A DNA stretch of 18,952 bases from positions 1-18,952 of the forward strand of contig JBBQVO010000049.1 in the NCBI GenBank assembly GCA_038211505.1. The letters run 5' to 3'. Shown piece by piece: positions 1 through 7,362 of the stretch. The notes beneath the pieces were generated by a model. The model was not told the origin of the DNA. It ran no database searches and saw only the letters and a list, made by a program, of their open reading frames with translations. A program made the position numbers and the translations under genes. The stretch is from JBBQVO01 sp038211505. GTDB taxonomy: Bacteria > Chloroflexota > Dehalococcoidia > DSTF01 > JACRBR01. How positions within the stretch are numbered: the first letter of the stretch is position 1; the number at the start of each line of letters is the position of its first letter.

Positions 1-2
1 AT

Positions 3-1202
3 GTCGCGGCAGCGGCGATTGACGTGAGCGCGCCGGCGCAGCATGAGGGCGAAATCGGCGTCCGCGGCGTCGCCGTCGAGCCGGCGGTGCATCGCGCGTC
101 GCGCAACTACATCGGCCTGTACGTGAACCGTCGCTGGGTGAAGAATCGGGCGCTGACGTTCGCCGTCGAGGAAGCGTACCAGGGGATGCTGCCGGTCGGC
201 CGGCATCCGGTGGCCGTGCTCGATCTGCGGATCCCGCCGGACGAAGTCGACGTCAACGTGCATCCGACCAAGGCGGAGGTGCGGCTGCGGCGCGAGCGCG
301 AAGTCTTCGGCGTGCTGCAGCGCTCCGTGCGGCGAGCGCTGGCCGATCGGGCGATCGTGCCGTCGGCATCCGCCGCGCTATGGCCGGGCTCGAGGTTCGG
401 CGGCGGCGCGCGGGTGGCGCCGGATGCCATCGACCGGCCGCCGCTCTTCCTTCGTCAGGAGCCGCTACAGCCGTCGCTGCTGCGGCCGTTATCGGCGACC
501 GGCGTCGCCACGGCGGCGCCTGCGCCCGCGGCGTCGGAGGTTGCCGGCGTCGAGGCTGACGCAGCCGCGATCGCGCCCGACGCGGCGACGATCGGCGAGC
601 GTCTGCCGCTGCTGCGGGCCGTCGGGCAGGTGGCGAATCTCTACGTCGTCGCCGAGGGGCCAGAGGGGATGTATCTGCTCGATCAGCACGCCGCGCACGA
701 GCGCGTGATGTACGAGCGTTTTCTGACGTCGGTGCGCGCCGGTACGCCGGATGTCCAGGGGCTGCTGTCACCGCTGACGATCGATCTGGCGGCGGCGCAG
801 CAGGCGCTGCTCGCCGAGCACGCCGCCGCTTTCGCGCGGCTGGGATTCGAGATCGAACACTTCGGCGACGCGGCGTACGTCGTGCGGGCCATCCCGTCCG
901 CGCTGGCGGGCGACGATGTGCCGCGTCAGATGAGCGAGCTGCTCGACCGCATGGCGCGCGACGCGTCGCCGGACGACGTGCGGGCGCGCGACGTCTTCGA
1001 GGCCACGGGCGCGCATCGCGTGGCGGCGTCGCTGGCCTGTCTCGCCGCCGTGCGCGCCGGCATGTCGATGACCCCCGAAGAGCAGCGCGAGCTAATCAAG
1101 CAGCTTGAGTCGTGCGACCTGCCGCGCACCTGCCCCCACGGCCGGCCGACCCTGATCCATCTGCCGGCCGACGCGATCGCGCGCGAGTTCCGCCGGCGCT
1201 AG
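3..1202 (+). CDS. mutL: DNA mismatch repair protein MutL, C-terminal part (5' end outside window)
   Basis: MutL couples mismatch recognition by MutS to strand incision. The reading frame is open from base 3 and the true start lies upstream; the internal GTG at 24 is not a family start. What remains is the end of the N-terminal ATPase/transducer domain, including the family segment DVNVHPTKAEVR (about 250-290), then an Ala/Pro-rich linker (about 420-600), then the C-terminal dimerisation domain. That domain carries DQHAAHERVMYE (681-716), which fits the DQHA-x2-E-x4-E metal-binding motif of endonuclease-type MutL, plus an ACLAAV segment and CPHGRP near the end (1131-1148). An intrinsic nuclease is therefore predicted, as in bacteria lacking MutH. 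A long hairpin lies just after the stop. Confidence 0.95.
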   Translation, partial: VAAAAIDVSAPAQHEGEIGVRGVAVEPAVHRASRNYIGLYVNRRWVKNRALTFAVEEAYQGMLPVGRHPVAVLDLRIPPDEVDVNVHPTKAEVRLRREREVFGVLQRSVRRALADRAIVPSASAALWPGSRFGGGARVAPDAIDRPPLFLRQEPLQPSLLRPLSATGVATAAPAPAASEVAGVEADAAAIAPDAATIGERLPLLRAVGQVANLYVVAEGPEGMYLLDQHAAHERVMYERFLTSVRAGTPDVQGLLSPLTIDLAAAQQALLAEHAAAFARLGFEIEHFGDAAYVVRAIPSALAGDDVPRQMSELLDRMARDASPDDVRARDVFEATGAHRVAASLACLAAVRAGMSMTPEEQRELIKQLESCDLPRTCPHGRPTLIHLPADAIAREFRRR

Positions 1203-1224
1203 TCAGCAACCGCACTTCCGCGAA

Positions 1225-1286
1225 CGTAGGGACGCAGCTTTAGCTCCGTCCGCGGCATCGGACGGAGCTAAAGCTGCGTCCTTACG
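1225..1286. repeat. Long REP-like hairpin between mutL and mutM
   Basis: Arms 1225-1251 and 1260-1286 are inverted copies of 27 bp with one G/T wobble and an 8-nt loop. The structure begins 22 bases after the mutL stop. It has no clean T-run after it on either strand, so it resembles a dispersed palindromic element more than a classical intrinsic terminator, although it could still stop transcription or protect the mutL mRNA end. Confidence 0.7.
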
Positions 1287-1392
1287 CCCTTGTTTGATTG
1301 CTCGGGGCCATCATCGGGTGGCGTCGCCTCAGCCATGACGCCGAATTCGAAGCAGCGCCGCGATCGATACGGCGCGCTGATACACTCGACGC

Positions 1393-2304
1393 ATGCCCGA
1401 ACTGCCGGAAGTGGAGACGCTACGGCGCGATCTGGAAGCGCGCGTGATCGGCCGGACGATCACGTCGTGCGCGGTCGCGGAGGATGCGCCGCGGCTCGTG
1501 CAGCTCATGACGCGCGCGGAGTTCTGCCGCCAGCTGACGGGGCGGACAATCGCCGGCGTGCGCCGCCGGGGCAAGTATCTGATCGTCGATCTCGACGACG
1601 AACGGGCGTGGGTGATGCATCGCCGCATGTCCGGCAACATGCTGTATCGGCTGCCCGACGATCCGGCGGATGACTACACGCGCGCGGCCTTCGGGCTCGA
1701 CGACGGGCACGAGCTGCGCTGGACGGATCTACGCAAGTTCGGGACGATGTGGCTCGTCGAGGACGCGACGATGGTGATGGAGTCGCTCGGCCCCGAGCCA
1801 CTCGACGCCGAATTCACGTCGGACGTACTGCGGGCGCGCGCCCGCAGCCGCACAGCGCCGATCAAGTCGGTGCTGCTCGACCAGACGATGCTCGCCGGCA
1901 TGGGCAATCTCTACACCGATGAGGCGCTGCATTTCGCATGCATCCATCCGCTGCGGCCGGCGAACAAGCTCAAGCCCGATGACTGGCGCCGCCTCCATGC
2001 CGGCATTCTCGACGCGCTACAAATGGGCATCGCGGCGCGCGGCAGCAGTCTCGGCACGACGCTACGCGATCACATCAACATCGATGGCGACCCCGGCCGC
2101 AATCAGGAGACTGTGAAGGCGTATGGGCGCGAGGGCCAGCCGTGCTACACCTGCACCACCGCGATGCGACGAATCAAAATCGGCGGCCGCAGCAGCGTCT
2201 TCTGTCCGAAATGCCAGCCGGCCCCGCGTGGCGGGCGGATCGCGCTCGCGAAGAAGCGGCGCGTGGCGAAGCCGCGGCTGCATGCTCGATCGGCGTTGCG
2301 GTGA
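1393..2304 (+). CDS. mutM: Formamidopyrimidine-DNA glycosylase (Fpg/MutM)
   Basis: This base-excision repair enzyme removes 8-oxoguanine and formamidopyrimidines and then nicks the abasic site. The N-terminus MPELPEVET supplies the catalytic Pro2 and Glu3, and Lys61 (RRRGKYL) matches the conserved beta-hairpin lysine. The helix-two-turn-helix region is seen around LLDQTMLAGMGNLYTDEAL. A C-terminal zinc finger is present as CYTC and CPKC, with the DNA-contacting Arg just before it (GGRSS). At 303 residues it is about 30 longer than usual because of a basic tail of Lys and Arg after the zinc finger. The start is fixed by the obligatory Pro2; no clear ribosome binding site precedes it. Confidence 0.96.
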   Translation: MPELPEVETLRRDLEARVIGRTITSCAVAEDAPRLVQLMTRAEFCRQLTGRTIAGVRRRGKYLIVDLDDERAWVMHRRMSGNMLYRLPDDPADDYTRAAFGLDDGHELRWTDLRKFGTMWLVEDATMVMESLGPEPLDAEFTSDVLRARARSRTAPIKSVLLDQTMLAGMGNLYTDEALHFACIHPLRPANKLKPDDWRRLHAGILDALQMGIAARGSSLGTTLRDHINIDGDPGRNQETVKAYGREGQPCYTCTTAMRRIKIGGRSSVFCPKCQPAPRGGRIALAKKRRVAKPRLHARSALR

Positions 2305-2367
2305 TTGGCTGCGGGCGAGTCGATGGCGGCAGACGAAGCGGGCACTGAGCAGCGTGAACGGTACTCC

Positions 2368-2389
2368 GCGCGGGCTGGAAAGCCCGCGC
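2368..2389. repeat. Short palindromic hairpin after mutM
   Basis: A perfect 9-bp stem, gcgcgggct with its complement, closes on a GGAA tetraloop. It lies in the 212-bp gap after mutM and is followed within 20 bases by a second, unrelated hairpin. Such GC-rich stems with purine loops are typical of dispersed REP-like elements. There is no T-run, so a terminator role is unlikely. Confidence 0.55.
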
Positions 2390-2407
2390 TACATTGACGG
2401 ATACGCC

Positions 2408-2430
2408 CGCGCGGTTCGGCTAACCGCGCG
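2408..2430. repeat. Second short palindromic hairpin after mutM
   Basis: A perfect 9-bp stem, cgcgcggtt with its complement, has a 5-nt loop. It pairs with the hairpin at 2368-2389 to make a two-hairpin unit reminiscent of a REP doublet. It has no T-run. Confidence 0.5.
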
Positions 2431-2516
2431 TATCGAGTCGAGATGAGATTCAGCGCCCGTGAATCAGTCGCGAATCGTCTTGACTCGGCATCCCTCGCGC
2501 GCCACGCTGGATCGTC

Positions 2517-3365
2517 ATGACCGACACTTCCCTCGAAGCTCTCTGTCGCGATTGCGGCCGGCCGCTGTCGACGCATGACGGCGGCACGAAGCCGGTCCGC
2601 TGCGAGACCTGCTTTGACGGCTTCATGCAGGCGCGCGACATTGAGTTTCTCAGCAGCTACGCCGAGCTCGGCGTAACGAGTCGCCGCGTCATCGCCGAGA
2701 CGTCGCTGCGCGCGCTTGTGCTCGAATCACCGCCGGCGCGCAAGGTGCTGGCGATGAACATCATGGAGCAGTACGTGCAGGCGGCGGGCGATCTCGTCGG
2801 GCTCTTCTACGCGCTGAAGCAGCGCGGACAGCAGCCGATCATGCGGGCGTTTCTCGAATTCAAGCTCGACCGGCCGTCGGCGATGGCCTTTTTCCAGGAG
2901 CTGGCGTCGACGCCGCAGCACGAGATGCTGGCGTCGCTCGGGCTGCCGACGCCCGACGAGATCGAGCGCGTCTGCCCGTCGCTGTCGAAGAGCGACGTGC
3001 GCGATCTGAAGCGGGCCATGGTGCAGATGCTCGGCGATCTGAAGCGGACGAGCGAGATGGGAGAGACGGCGGCGCTGGCGCTGGCGCAGGCCGCCGGCGA
3101 GCAGCGATCCGGCGCGGCGCTCACGAAACAGTCGAAGTGGCTCGACAGCGTCGGGCTGCGGCCGGATCAGATCGCGGCGATCTCCATCGACGAGGGGCGA
3201 CGGACGATCAACGTGACGGCGATCTCGGTCGATGAGAAGCGGCTGCAAAACGTCGTCAGCGAGATCGGCGCGATGACGAACGCCGCCAGCAGCCTGATCT
3301 ACGCCGTCCTGACGATGGAGCAGGAGGAGGATCGGGCGCGCCGGCTGCGCGGCGTGGCCACGTAG
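2517..3365 (+). CDS. Hypothetical protein with N-terminal zinc ribbon and helical body
   Basis: I do not recognise this 282-residue protein. Its first 32 residues contain two CxxC pairs (Cys10/Cys13 and Cys29/Cys32) with the look of a treble-clef or zinc-ribbon knuckle. The rest is rich in Leu, Ala, Glu and Arg and predicted mainly helical. It includes a segment with many aromatic residues near 95-115 and a final Glu/Arg-rich helix. There is no signal peptide or membrane segment, so a cytosolic place is expected. The ATG at 2517 is chosen because it puts the first CxxC near the N-terminus; no strong ribosome binding site is visible. It stands alone between two hairpin-rich gaps. Confidence 0.75.
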   Translation: MTDTSLEALCRDCGRPLSTHDGGTKPVRCETCFDGFMQARDIEFLSSYAELGVTSRRVIAETSLRALVLESPPARKVLAMNIMEQYVQAAGDLVGLFYALKQRGQQPIMRAFLEFKLDRPSAMAFFQELASTPQHEMLASLGLPTPDEIERVCPSLSKSDVRDLKRAMVQMLGDLKRTSEMGETAALALAQAAGEQRSGAALTKQSKWLDSVGLRPDQIAAISIDEGRRTINVTAISVDEKRLQNVVSEIGAMTNAASSLIYAVLTMEQEEDRARRLRGVAT

Positions 3366-3454
3366 TGCCCGAAACGCGACCGTCACGTCGCCACGCGTGC
3401 GTCGATCATTCCGTCGATCCCTTTGCGCTCTCGCAAGATCGATCGCGTACGGTG

Positions 3455-3639
3455 GGTTCATAAGAACCGGGGACGAGCGCAAGCTCATCGGGCGAACCTG
3501 CGAGGTTCGCGGTTCAGCGCCCCGCGGCGACCGCCGGCCGCAACACGGGCATTGCACCATTCGGTTCGTGGCGTAGACCCCGTCAAAGGGTCGAACCCAT
3601 TCGGCACCGGGAGCGGGACTGTGGCGGGCTCGCACCCGG
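3455..3639. other. Hairpin-rich convergent intergenic region, possible structured RNA
   Basis: This 280-base gap between two convergent genes holds a run of adjacent stems: 3455-3468 (5 bp, ATAA loop), 3472-3489 (7 bp with one mismatch, GCAA tetraloop), 3492-3510 (perfect 7 bp) and 3576-3592 (5 bp). Bases 3468-3471 can pair with 3521-3524 to enclose the second and third stems as a three-way junction. A competing long-range pairing joins 3453-3459 with 3593-3599. I find no match to tRNA, SRP RNA, tmRNA or RNase P signatures. It may be an RNA gene, a convergent terminator region or a cluster of REP-like elements. Confidence 0.3.
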
Positions 3640-3645
3640 GCCGAC

Positions 3646-4659
3646 TTACTTCTTTCGTCGATTAATTCGTCGCAGGCGAGTCACACCCGACGATCTCACG
3701 TCCTCAACCGACGGATATCCACCAAGGCTCTCGGCCATCATGACGCCGCGGACAACGGCGCGCTCGACGGCGCGCGTCGCCAACGCTTCGACGACGCGAT
3801 AGTCGGCGCCGGCGATCGCCTGCTCGCCGGAGGCCAGCGTGAAGATCACGTCGCCGTCGCTGGGCGTGTGCGCTGGTCGCACGGCGCGCGCCAGACCGTC
3901 GTGGCAGACGACGGCGAGCCGGTTCGCCTGCTCCTTGGTCAGCGCGGCGTTCGTCGCGACGACGACGAGCACCGTGTTCTGGGCGGCGATCTCCGGTTGC
4001 CAGAGACGTCCCTCGCGCATGATTTCTGTCGCGTCTTCGATGCGGCCATCGTCTCCGCGCGCGCCGGCAAGTGTCGCGCCCGTCGCGGGATCGATCACGT
4101 CGCCGGCCGCGTTGACGGCGGCGATGGCGCCGGCGATCAGGCCGTCGTGCGATCGCTCGCTGGCCGTGCCGATGCCGCCCTTCATCGCATGCTCAGGCCC
4201 AAGCGCCTTGCCGACCGTGGCGCCCGTGCCGGCGCCGACGTTGCCTTCGGCGGTGACCGCGCGGGCGTTCGACGCGGCACGATAGCCGGCGTCGGCATCG
4301 GGCCAGCGATTGTGGCGTCCGATGCCGAGATCGAACAAGATCGCCGCCGGGACGATCGGCACGACGCCGCGGCCGAATGAAAAACCGATGTTCCGTTCGA
4401 CGAGATAGCGCATCACACCGTGGACGCTCTCAAGTCCGAAGGCGCTGCCGCCGGCGAGGGCGATCGCGTGGATCTCCTGCACGAGATTCCCCGGGCGAAG
4501 CAGATCCGTCTCGTGCGTGCCGGGCGCGCCGCCGCGCACATCGACGCCGGCGATCATCGGCCATTCGGGCAGCACGACGGTGCAGCCCGTGATCGCCCGG
4601 CGATCTTGCCAGTGGCCGACGCGAATGCCGGGGACGTCGGTGATCGAGCCTGCGTTCAT
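3646..4659 (-). CDS. P1 family peptidase (S58, DmpA/NylC-like N-terminal nucleophile hydrolase)
   Basis: This belongs to the DmpA/NylC family of self-processing aminopeptidases and amidases. These cut their own chain to expose a Thr or Ser nucleophile and then hydrolyse N-terminal residues or cyclic and oligomeric amides. The 337-residue protein begins with ITDVPGIRVGHW, a family hallmark. It carries ALAGGSAFGLE (68-77) and GAGTGATVGK (142-151), and then AAQNTVLVVVATNA. Asn228-Thr229 is the likely autocleavage site, with Thr229 the nucleophile as in NylC-type members. It has no signal peptide. The substrate cannot be told from sequence. It is convergent with the gene at 2517 and upstream of no obvious operon partner. 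Confidence 0.9.
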   Translation of the reverse strand: MNAGSITDVPGIRVGHWQDRRAITGCTVVLPEWPMIAGVDVRGGAPGTHETDLLRPGNLVQEIHAIALAGGSAFGLESVHGVMRYLVERNIGFSFGRGVVPIVPAAILFDLGIGRHNRWPDADAGYRAASNARAVTAEGNVGAGTGATVGKALGPEHAMKGGIGTASERSHDGLIAGAIAAVNAAGDVIDPATGATLAGARGDDGRIEDATEIMREGRLWQPEIAAQNTVLVVVATNAALTKEQANRLAVVCHDGLARAVRPAHTPSDGDVIFTLASGEQAIAGADYRVVEALATRAVERAVVRGVMMAESLGGYPSVEDVRSSGVTRLRRINRRKK

Positions 4660-4723
4660 CGACCGGAGTGTATCGGGTGGCAGTTTGGGGAACGCGGCGC
4701 GAATGAGATGGCGCGGCTACGGC

Positions 4724-4740
4724 GCGGGCGACGCGCCCGC
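4724..4740. repeat. GC-only hairpin between the peptidase and DUF1003 genes
   Basis: A perfect 7-bp stem (gcgggcg with its complement) has a 3-nt loop, in the 125-bp gap upstream of the peptidase gene. It is the same class of short GC-rich palindrome found after mutM. There is no adjacent T-run. Confidence 0.4.
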
Positions 4741-4784
4741 CACAGGCGCGAGCATCTCGGCAGCAGCGTCGGGACTGGCGCCGC

Positions 4785-5405
4785 TCAAGTGATCTCTTCA
4801 TGCTCCGCAACCTCGACGGCGTCGGCGAGCTTGCCGACGTGGGTTGGCTGCAGCATCTCGTGTAGGTCGCTGTCATGGCCGTCGTCGAGGCCGAGATGCT
4901 CGTAGATGTCGGACACCATTTGCATGATCTTCGTCACCTCTTGTTCGGAGATCATGTTGATCTGCAGGTCGACCTTCGACCTACGGTCGGCGCGCATGCC
5001 CTGGCGGTTCTGACTGATCAGGACGAATGTCGAGAGAAAGATCGCTTCCAGCGAGACGATCATCGTCAGGAATCCGAAAGGAAACGGGTCAAACTTGGTA
5101 ATCGGAAACGGACCCTCATTCACGATGATCCAGATCGCGAACCACAGGGCGTGCAGGTAGACGAAGAGCATGCTGCCGCTGAACAGCGTCATCACGTCCG
5201 CGACGTGATCGGCGGCGCCCATGTCGGCGCGGTCGCGTCCTTCAAGCTTGACGATCTGCGCGACGCTGTCGGCGGCGGCAGTTGAGATCTCGTCGTTCGA
5301 TACGTCCGGGCGCGAATTGGTGCGTTCGCGCCGGTTCGTGCCGGCGACGGTCGCGGCGACAGCGTTCGCCGTCTTGGCGTCGCGTGATGGTTGCGCGGTC
5401 GTCAT
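4785..5405 (-). CDS. DUF1003 family membrane protein
   Basis: This 206-residue protein has a charged N-terminal tail of about 65 residues, two membrane segments (roughly 74-97 and 109-131) and a cytosolic Asp/Glu-rich C-terminus. The linker DPFPFGFLTMIVSLEAIFLS and the following SQNRQ are the recognisable DUF1003 signature. The family is widespread and its function is not established. The ATG at 5405 is preferred over one five codons upstream because GAGGA sits at the right distance before it. The longer open frame reaching 5951 is not needed: it runs through the divergent intergenic region and antisense to the next gene. Confidence 0.88.
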   Translation of the reverse strand: MTTAQPSRDAKTANAVAATVAGTNRRERTNSRPDVSNDEISTAAADSVAQIVKLEGRDRADMGAADHVADVMTLFSGSMLFVYLHALWFAIWIIVNEGPFPITKFDPFPFGFLTMIVSLEAIFLSTFVLISQNRQGMRADRRSKVDLQINMISEQEVTKIMQMVSDIYEHLGLDDGHDSDLHEMLQPTHVGKLADAVEVAEHEEIT

Positions 5406-5626
5406 GTGTATTCCTCGCATCAATAGTGCGTTCGGCTCACTATCGGATGCCGATGTTGCGATCGCATCGCATCGGGCGGAGTTTCGACGCGAATCCATTG
5501 CAACGCGCGTTCCGGGATGACAACGCGTTCTAGGCGATCCGTGTGAGCCCGTTGAAATGGCTTCGCGATACGCGCGGCCAGGGAATTTATCGTTCAGCGT
5601 GAATCGTCCCCGTACTGTGCCAACCA

Positions 5627-5647
5627 TCGAACCGGAGGGAGGTTCGA
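5627..5647 (+). other. 5'-leader hairpin upstream of small membrane protein gene
   Basis: A perfect 7-bp stem (tcgaacc with its complement) displays the loop GGAGGGA. It lies 10 bases before the true Shine-Dalgarno sequence of the next gene. The loop itself resembles a ribosome binding site, so it may act as a standby site or a translation control element, or may be chance. Confidence 0.35.
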
Positions 5648-5669
5648 CGCAGAAAAAGGAGGAGAAACA

Positions 5670-5963
5670 ATGGCGCACGCACACGACACGCATACGGACG
5701 TCGAGGTCATAGAGACTGGCGGCGGCGGGGGTGCGGGCTTCGGCGCTGGCATCATGCTCGCGATCGCGACGCTGCTGGTGATCGCGGTGGTCGCGCTGGC
5801 CGTGCTCTGGACGCGGCCGTGGGACAGCAACTCGTCCAACAACAACAATACGCCAGGCATCACCGACAACAGCGGCGGCCAGCAAAACGGTGGCGGCACC
5901 AGCAACGGTGGTGCGACGAGCGGCGGCGGCGACAACGGCGGCGCCAGCCAACCGGCGCAGTAA
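5670..5963 (+). CDS. Small single-pass membrane protein with Ser/Asn/Gly-rich tail
   Basis: A 97-residue protein with a His/Asp/Thr-rich N-terminus, a glycine run, one hydrophobic segment of about 22 residues (26-48), and then a low-complexity tail of Asn, Ser and Gly. The hydrophobic part ends in WTRPW, suggesting the membrane boundary. I recognise no family. AGGAGG (5657-5662) lies 7 bases before the ATG, a consensus ribosome binding site, so high expression is likely. It is followed after 15 bases by another tiny membrane protein gene that ends at a strong terminator. The pair look like one transcript. Confidence 0.75.
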   Translation: MAHAHDTHTDVEVIETGGGGGAGFGAGIMLAIATLLVIAVVALAVLWTRPWDSNSSNNNNTPGITDNSGGQQNGGGTSNGGATSGGGDNGGASQPAQ

Positions 5964-5978
5964 CGAAGGAGTCCCGTG

Positions 5979-6125
5979 ATGGTAGCGTTGCTCTTAATCT
6001 TGTTGCTTCTGGTCGTCCTGTTTGGCGGCCTGGGCATCTTCGTGGCGAAGCTCTTCTTCGTGGCGCTCGCGGTCGTGCTGATCGCCGGGTTGCTGGCGGG
6101 AGGCGGACTCGCGCGCAGGCTATGA
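5979..6125 (+). CDS. 48-residue hydrophobic membrane protein
   Basis: This short frame encodes a protein that is almost entirely hydrophobic: MVALLLILLLL, a GGLG turn, a second hydrophobic stretch, and an end of GGGLARRL. AAGGAG at 5966-5971 lies 7 bases before the ATG. The coding sequence ends 23 bases before a strong terminator. It resembles the many small unnamed hydrophobic proteins of GC-rich Gram-positive and Chloroflexota genomes. Two short membrane helices in a hairpin is the likely form. Function unknown. Confidence 0.7.
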   Translation: MVALLLILLLLVVLFGGLGIFVAKLFFVALAVVLIAGLLAGGGLARRL

Positions 6126-6148
6126 CCTCGGGCACGTAGACGAGATCT

Positions 6149-6181
6149 AAAGGAGGGTTCACGCGACGTGAACCCTCCTTT
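6149..6181. terminator. Bidirectional intrinsic terminator
   Basis: Perfect 15-bp inverted arms (6149-6163 and 6167-6181) with a 3-nt loop begin with AAA and end with TTT. The stem is therefore flanked by short T-runs when read in either direction. It lies between the convergent small membrane protein pair and the carboxypeptidase gene and can serve both. Confidence 0.85.
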
Positions 6182-6222
6182 CTCATTCGCAAGAGCGCGC
6201 GGCTGCCATGTCCAGCACCGTT

Positions 6223-7203
6223 TTACGGGCAGGATGACGGCTGGGCGAACGCCCAGTCGAGTACGCGCTCTGAATCGCTATAGCGATCCTGGCTGCGCAT
6301 GAGCGACGCGATGATCCGTCTGCCGCCGCGTGTCGCCGACGCGACGATCGTCTGCTGCGAAGCCTCGGTGTAGCCGATCTTGACGCCGTCCGCGCCGGCG
6401 TAGTCGGTGATGAATCGGTTGCCGTTCCACACCGGCGGCCCGTCCCACTTCGGCTGCCACGAAAGCGTCGAGACGATCGTCCGCAGCGTCGGATTCTGCA
6501 TCACGTAACGGGCGAGGACGGCCATGTCGTAGGCACTCGAGTATAGATTGTCGTCATCGAGCCCGTGCGGATTCGCGAAGTGCGAATCGTCGAGGGCGAG
6601 CGACTGCGCCTTCGCGTTCATCATCGCGACGAACTGCGCGTCAGTGCCACCGATGCCTTCGGCGATCGCCAGCGCGGCATCATTGCCGGACGGCAGCAAG
6701 AGGCCATAGAGCAGGTCGAGCAGCGACAGCTGCTGACCGGGCTTCAGCCCCATGATCGTCGAGCCCGTCTGATCGTTGAGCGCGGCGCCGTCCACGTGCG
6801 ACGTGATCAGCGTGTCGACGCTCGCCTGATCGGTGGCAACCGCCGCCGTCATCAACTTCGTCAGACTGGCCGGCTTCAGGCGAGCGTGCTCGTCGCGGCC
6901 ATAGATCTCGGCGCCGCAGCCACCTTCGATGACGGCGATCGATTTCGCGCTAACGTACGGAAAGCCGGCGGGCTCCGTGGGAGTCGGGATCGGCGCGAAG
7001 GATTGATCGAGAACCGCTGCGTCGCGCAGGGATCCAGCGGCGGAGGCGGAGGATGCGCACGATCCGGGGCAGCCTCGGGGAGCAAGGTTGCCGTCGTAGA
7101 TCGCACCGGAGACCCAGCCGGCCGACAGTGCAAGCACAGTCAGCGCCAGTCCGATGATCGCCGCACCCACCCCGCCACGGGCTGCGCGGTTCATATCTTC
7201 CAT
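6223..7203 (-). CDS. D-alanyl-D-alanine carboxypeptidase (S11 family)
   Basis: This penicillin-binding-protein family enzyme trims the terminal D-Ala from peptidoglycan stem peptides outside the cell. The 326-residue protein has an N-terminal hydrophobic signal or anchor (about 12-36), then a low-complexity Ala/Ser/Pro linker to about residue 80. The active-site motifs are Ser113-Leu-Thr-Lys116 (SxxK) and Ser172-Gly-Asn174 (SGN). The third motif reads Lys274-Ile-Gly276 where KTG is usual. The C-terminal second domain of classical PBP5 is absent. Start at 7203 or the ATG three codons later cannot be separated with certainty: GGAAG lies close before the second. Confidence 0.9.
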   Translation of the reverse strand: MEDMNRAARGGVGAAIIGLALTVLALSAGWVSGAIYDGNLAPRGCPGSCASSASAAGSLRDAAVLDQSFAPIPTPTEPAGFPYVSAKSIAVIEGGCGAEIYGRDEHARLKPASLTKLMTAAVATDQASVDTLITSHVDGAALNDQTGSTIMGLKPGQQLSLLDLLYGLLLPSGNDAALAIAEGIGGTDAQFVAMMNAKAQSLALDDSHFANPHGLDDDNLYSSAYDMAVLARYVMQNPTLRTIVSTLSWQPKWDGPPVWNGNRFITDYAGADGVKIGYTEASQQTIVASATRGGRRIIASLMRSQDRYSDSERVLDWAFAQPSSCP

Positions 7204-7326
7204 TCGCGCGATGATACCGGCCGCGATCCGATCTGTCTATGGCACCCGATCATCTCTGTGATCAGATCTTTCTATCGATGGTGTGGCGATCGATCGTACG
7301 CCCTGCGTGTTTGATTGACGAACGCA

Positions 7327-7354
7327 TTGACAGCCTCGATAGCGTGGATATATC
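7327..7354 (+). promoter_or_regulatory. Sigma-70-type promoter of the pan operon
   Basis: TTGACA at 7327-7332 is followed after 16 bases by TATATC at 7349-7354. A consensus -35 with a good -10 predicts a transcript start near 7361, just before the first stem of the leader RNA. Confidence 0.7.
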
Positions 7355-7362
7355 TTGCCAGC

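Noticed and set aside
3576..3612. tRNA-like T-arm (GGGTCGAACCC)
   Set aside because: The loop spacing is wrong on both strands and no acceptor, D-arm or anticodon arm can be built around it.
2727..3635. 302-residue open frame on the minus strand
   Set aside because: It is antisense to the zinc-ribbon gene, Arg-rich and without family features; long antisense frames are expected at this GC content.
3605..3645. Cobalamin riboswitch-like words (CCCGCCACAGT on the minus strand)
   Set aside because: The rest of the cobalamin core is absent and the segment lies at the 3' ends of convergent genes, not upstream of a gene.
6565..7314. 249-residue frame on the plus strand
   Set aside because: It is antisense to the carboxypeptidase gene with SxxK and SGN motifs; no independent support.
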